NCBI RefSeq assembly: GCF_037975245.1
Contig: NC_092569.1
Span: forward strand, 3,680,001-3,744,000
Direction: 5' to 3'
Source of the DNA: Apostichopus japonicus
Lineage: Eukaryota > Echinodermata > Holothuroidea > Aspidochirotida > Stichopodidae
DNA: 64,000 nucleotides
Part shown: positions 62,212 to 64,000 of the stretch, in pieces
Position numbering within the stretch: the first letter of the stretch is position 1
Layout: every line of letters begins with the position of its first letter
The notes under the pieces: model-generated
Told to the model about the DNA's origin: nothing
Databases searched by the model: none
The model's input: only the letters and a program-made list of their open reading frames with translations
Position numbers and translations under genes: made by a program

Positions 62212-64000
62212 TGGTGTTAAATCTTGATATCTTAGTCTGAAATTTTAATCAAGTTTGAAGTTTGTGAAGAGGGTTAACTTTTTCAAAGTCATGTTGTCAT
62301 TATTTTGTTCCCCAGAGTTTAAAGGAACCAGAAAACATGATCTTATTCATATATTCATTTTAGCTATTAGTAGTTTTACGTAGATTACCCTACCTACCAG
62401 ACACCTTATGATAAATATCCACATTTTCTTCAAATCACACTTTTTTTGCTGAGAGGGGAGGGGGGAGGAGGGTGTTATGGGCATGCTTTACCTCTTGCAT
62501 ATTCACAACTACATTTACTGATGACGATGATGCAAATACCGCGTCCTGAAACCAGTCAGAGGTTTATATACTGTTGTTGGGGAACCATCGCCCCTGACCC
62601 TGTTCCAATATCACGGTTCTTTATTGTTTTGCCTTAACATTTCGTTACCTGTTTTATTCATATTGTTAACACGTTTTGTGCATCTGTTCAAGTTTTGACT
62701 GAAGGATATTCAAGTCTTTAGTGACTTTTATTTCATCTAATTATCTTCACCTCTACTACGGAATGGACTTTTCCATACCATATCTGACTTCCATGCAGTG
62801 AATTGAAGTGGATCCTGTTATAACTAGTACAACTGTCCTTGGATGAACTTTTAATCACTTATTAATTCCTCGCCGCGCCTTTTGATGAAGGAACCTGTAT
62901 CTTGAATCATCGCAAAGGCCCAGCTCTACTACACCATTGAGTGTATCGACCCAGTCTTAATAGATACATTATTTCTTTCTATGTGGGGCTTAAGTTAACT
63001 GTCTTCGTTATTCACTTATTTGTACCATTCACCTTTATTATTCATATTATTTGTAGAATATAGAACTATTATTATTCAAAATACCATTCGAAACCTTGTC
63101 GATCTTTTCTTTCATACGTTAACTCCCTTGGAAACACTTTTTGCAGGAATACGAATTATAAACATGTCGTTTCCGTAACATGGAGAAAGTACCTAGTTTT
63201 GCAGAAGACTGTAGAAAGAGTACTAAGGTAACGGATATAAACCGACTAACTTTATTTCACATCTACGATATGCCATGATGTCTTAGTGTGCCAACTTATA
63301 TATTGATTTATACAAAAGAAATAACTCACTGGTCTTGGGGCATTGGCACATCTCACTGTAACTAGGGATTAAGCTACATGTAAAGTAGAGGGGGAGGGGG
63401 TCACATGTGTAAAACAGTTTGGATGGGGAGTGTAACAATTGTGGAGAGGAACTTTTCATTATATGTGTATATTTACGCATACATGCACAGACGAAATGCA
63501 TTCATAACATAGGGGGAAAATCTAAAAATATTTGATTTATTACAAAGCATTATATCTGAGTTTATTAAAAGTGGTACATTTTTATAATTAAAACCCTTAA
63601 GTTATAATGTGCAAAAATTGTATTTCATATTTCAAAGTTGAAAATGTGATTTTTTACCATTTTGGCGAAAATGGAGGGGGGGGGGAGGGCACAACTTGTA
63701 ATGCCTGAAAACAACCCTCACTGACCCTTAGACCAGAATCCTCTTCCACCATTCTTGTAACCCTGACCCAACTATTATACAAAAAAAATATATCAGTCGT
63801 AATTAAACATATAAGAAAAGAGTGGTATGTATGCACCACTGTACCAAATCTAACGTTAGCACATGTGTTCCTAATACATAGCATCGTAGCACGTAATGTC
63901 TACATAACATACCCAATTTCAAGGGTGCGTTATAAAAATACTGCAGGAAATTTTTTGGAGAACTTTTGATATAATGTTTGTGATGCATTAAACTACCCAA
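62212..64000. other. Downstream flank, no gene seen
   Basis: Contains G-rich tracts (62454-62474, 63390-63400, a 10-base G run at 63676-63685) and a 7-bp stem (CCATTTT/AAAATGG) at 63657-63674. The segment 62876-62925 (GCCTTTTGATGAAGG...GCAAAGGC) is a weak stem-containing resemblance to retroelement ends. Frames at 62446-62637, 63283-63501 (minus), 63654-63884 (minus) and 63803-64000 (minus) are unrecognised. Confidence 0.45.

Overview
This window looks like non-coding DNA from an animal nuclear genome. It is AT-rich. It has no long intact reading frames outside low-complexity sequence, no operon-like gene packing, very many (TA)n microsatellites, a tRNA-derived SINE, short non-autonomous DNA transposons with target-site duplications, and one broken multi-exon gene with recognisable splice sites. 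The repeat style (long TA tracts, G-homopolymers at transposon ends, CATAGGCGTAGG- and GGCGCGTAGCCA-type termini) is what I associate with marine invertebrates, possibly an echinoderm-like deuterostome. That assignment comes from memory and was not tested by any search.

Layout. 1-17 kb is mostly unannotatable sequence broken by TA microsatellites, two degenerate tandem arrays (2.4-2.8 kb and 5.9-6.2 kb) and a large CATCGT/CAT array (14.8-15.2 kb). 17.3-18.8 kb holds a SINE with a probable target duplication, directly followed by a 35-bp minisatellite whose 5' half is decayed and 3' half homogenised. 21.8-22.3 kb is a large inverted repeat with arms of about 90-105 bp and a perfect 36-bp palindrome near its centre. 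24.28-24.71 kb is a non-autonomous TIR element. 26.6-26.9 kb and 31.8-32.0 kb carry ATTC-type tetranucleotide arrays and purine-rich tracts. 33-49 kb is mostly featureless between TA tracts, with one unrecognised open frame at 45.64-46.08 kb. 49.9-51.1 kb is a T-poor array with higher-order structure, followed by a degenerate palindromic array. 51.9-55.6 kb contains two clear MITE-like transposons, one of which interrupts a duplicated segment whose second copy preserves the empty site.

The only gene-like locus is at 60259-62211 on the plus strand. It is a three-exon, frameshifted relic of a protein with two CxxC/HxxC-type modules and a cysteine-rich C-terminal tail. Intron phases and splice sites are still coherent. 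I believe it belongs to a multi-copy, probably transposon-associated animal family, and it appears to have lost its large central part.

Two window-scale signals stand out: sixteen exact copies of the 8-bp palindrome TGACGTCA where fewer than one is expected by chance, and about sixteen G/C homopolymers of 10 or more bases, of which at least six lie inside transposon ends. I see no operon, CRISPR array, functional tRNA, rRNA or intact protein-coding gene.
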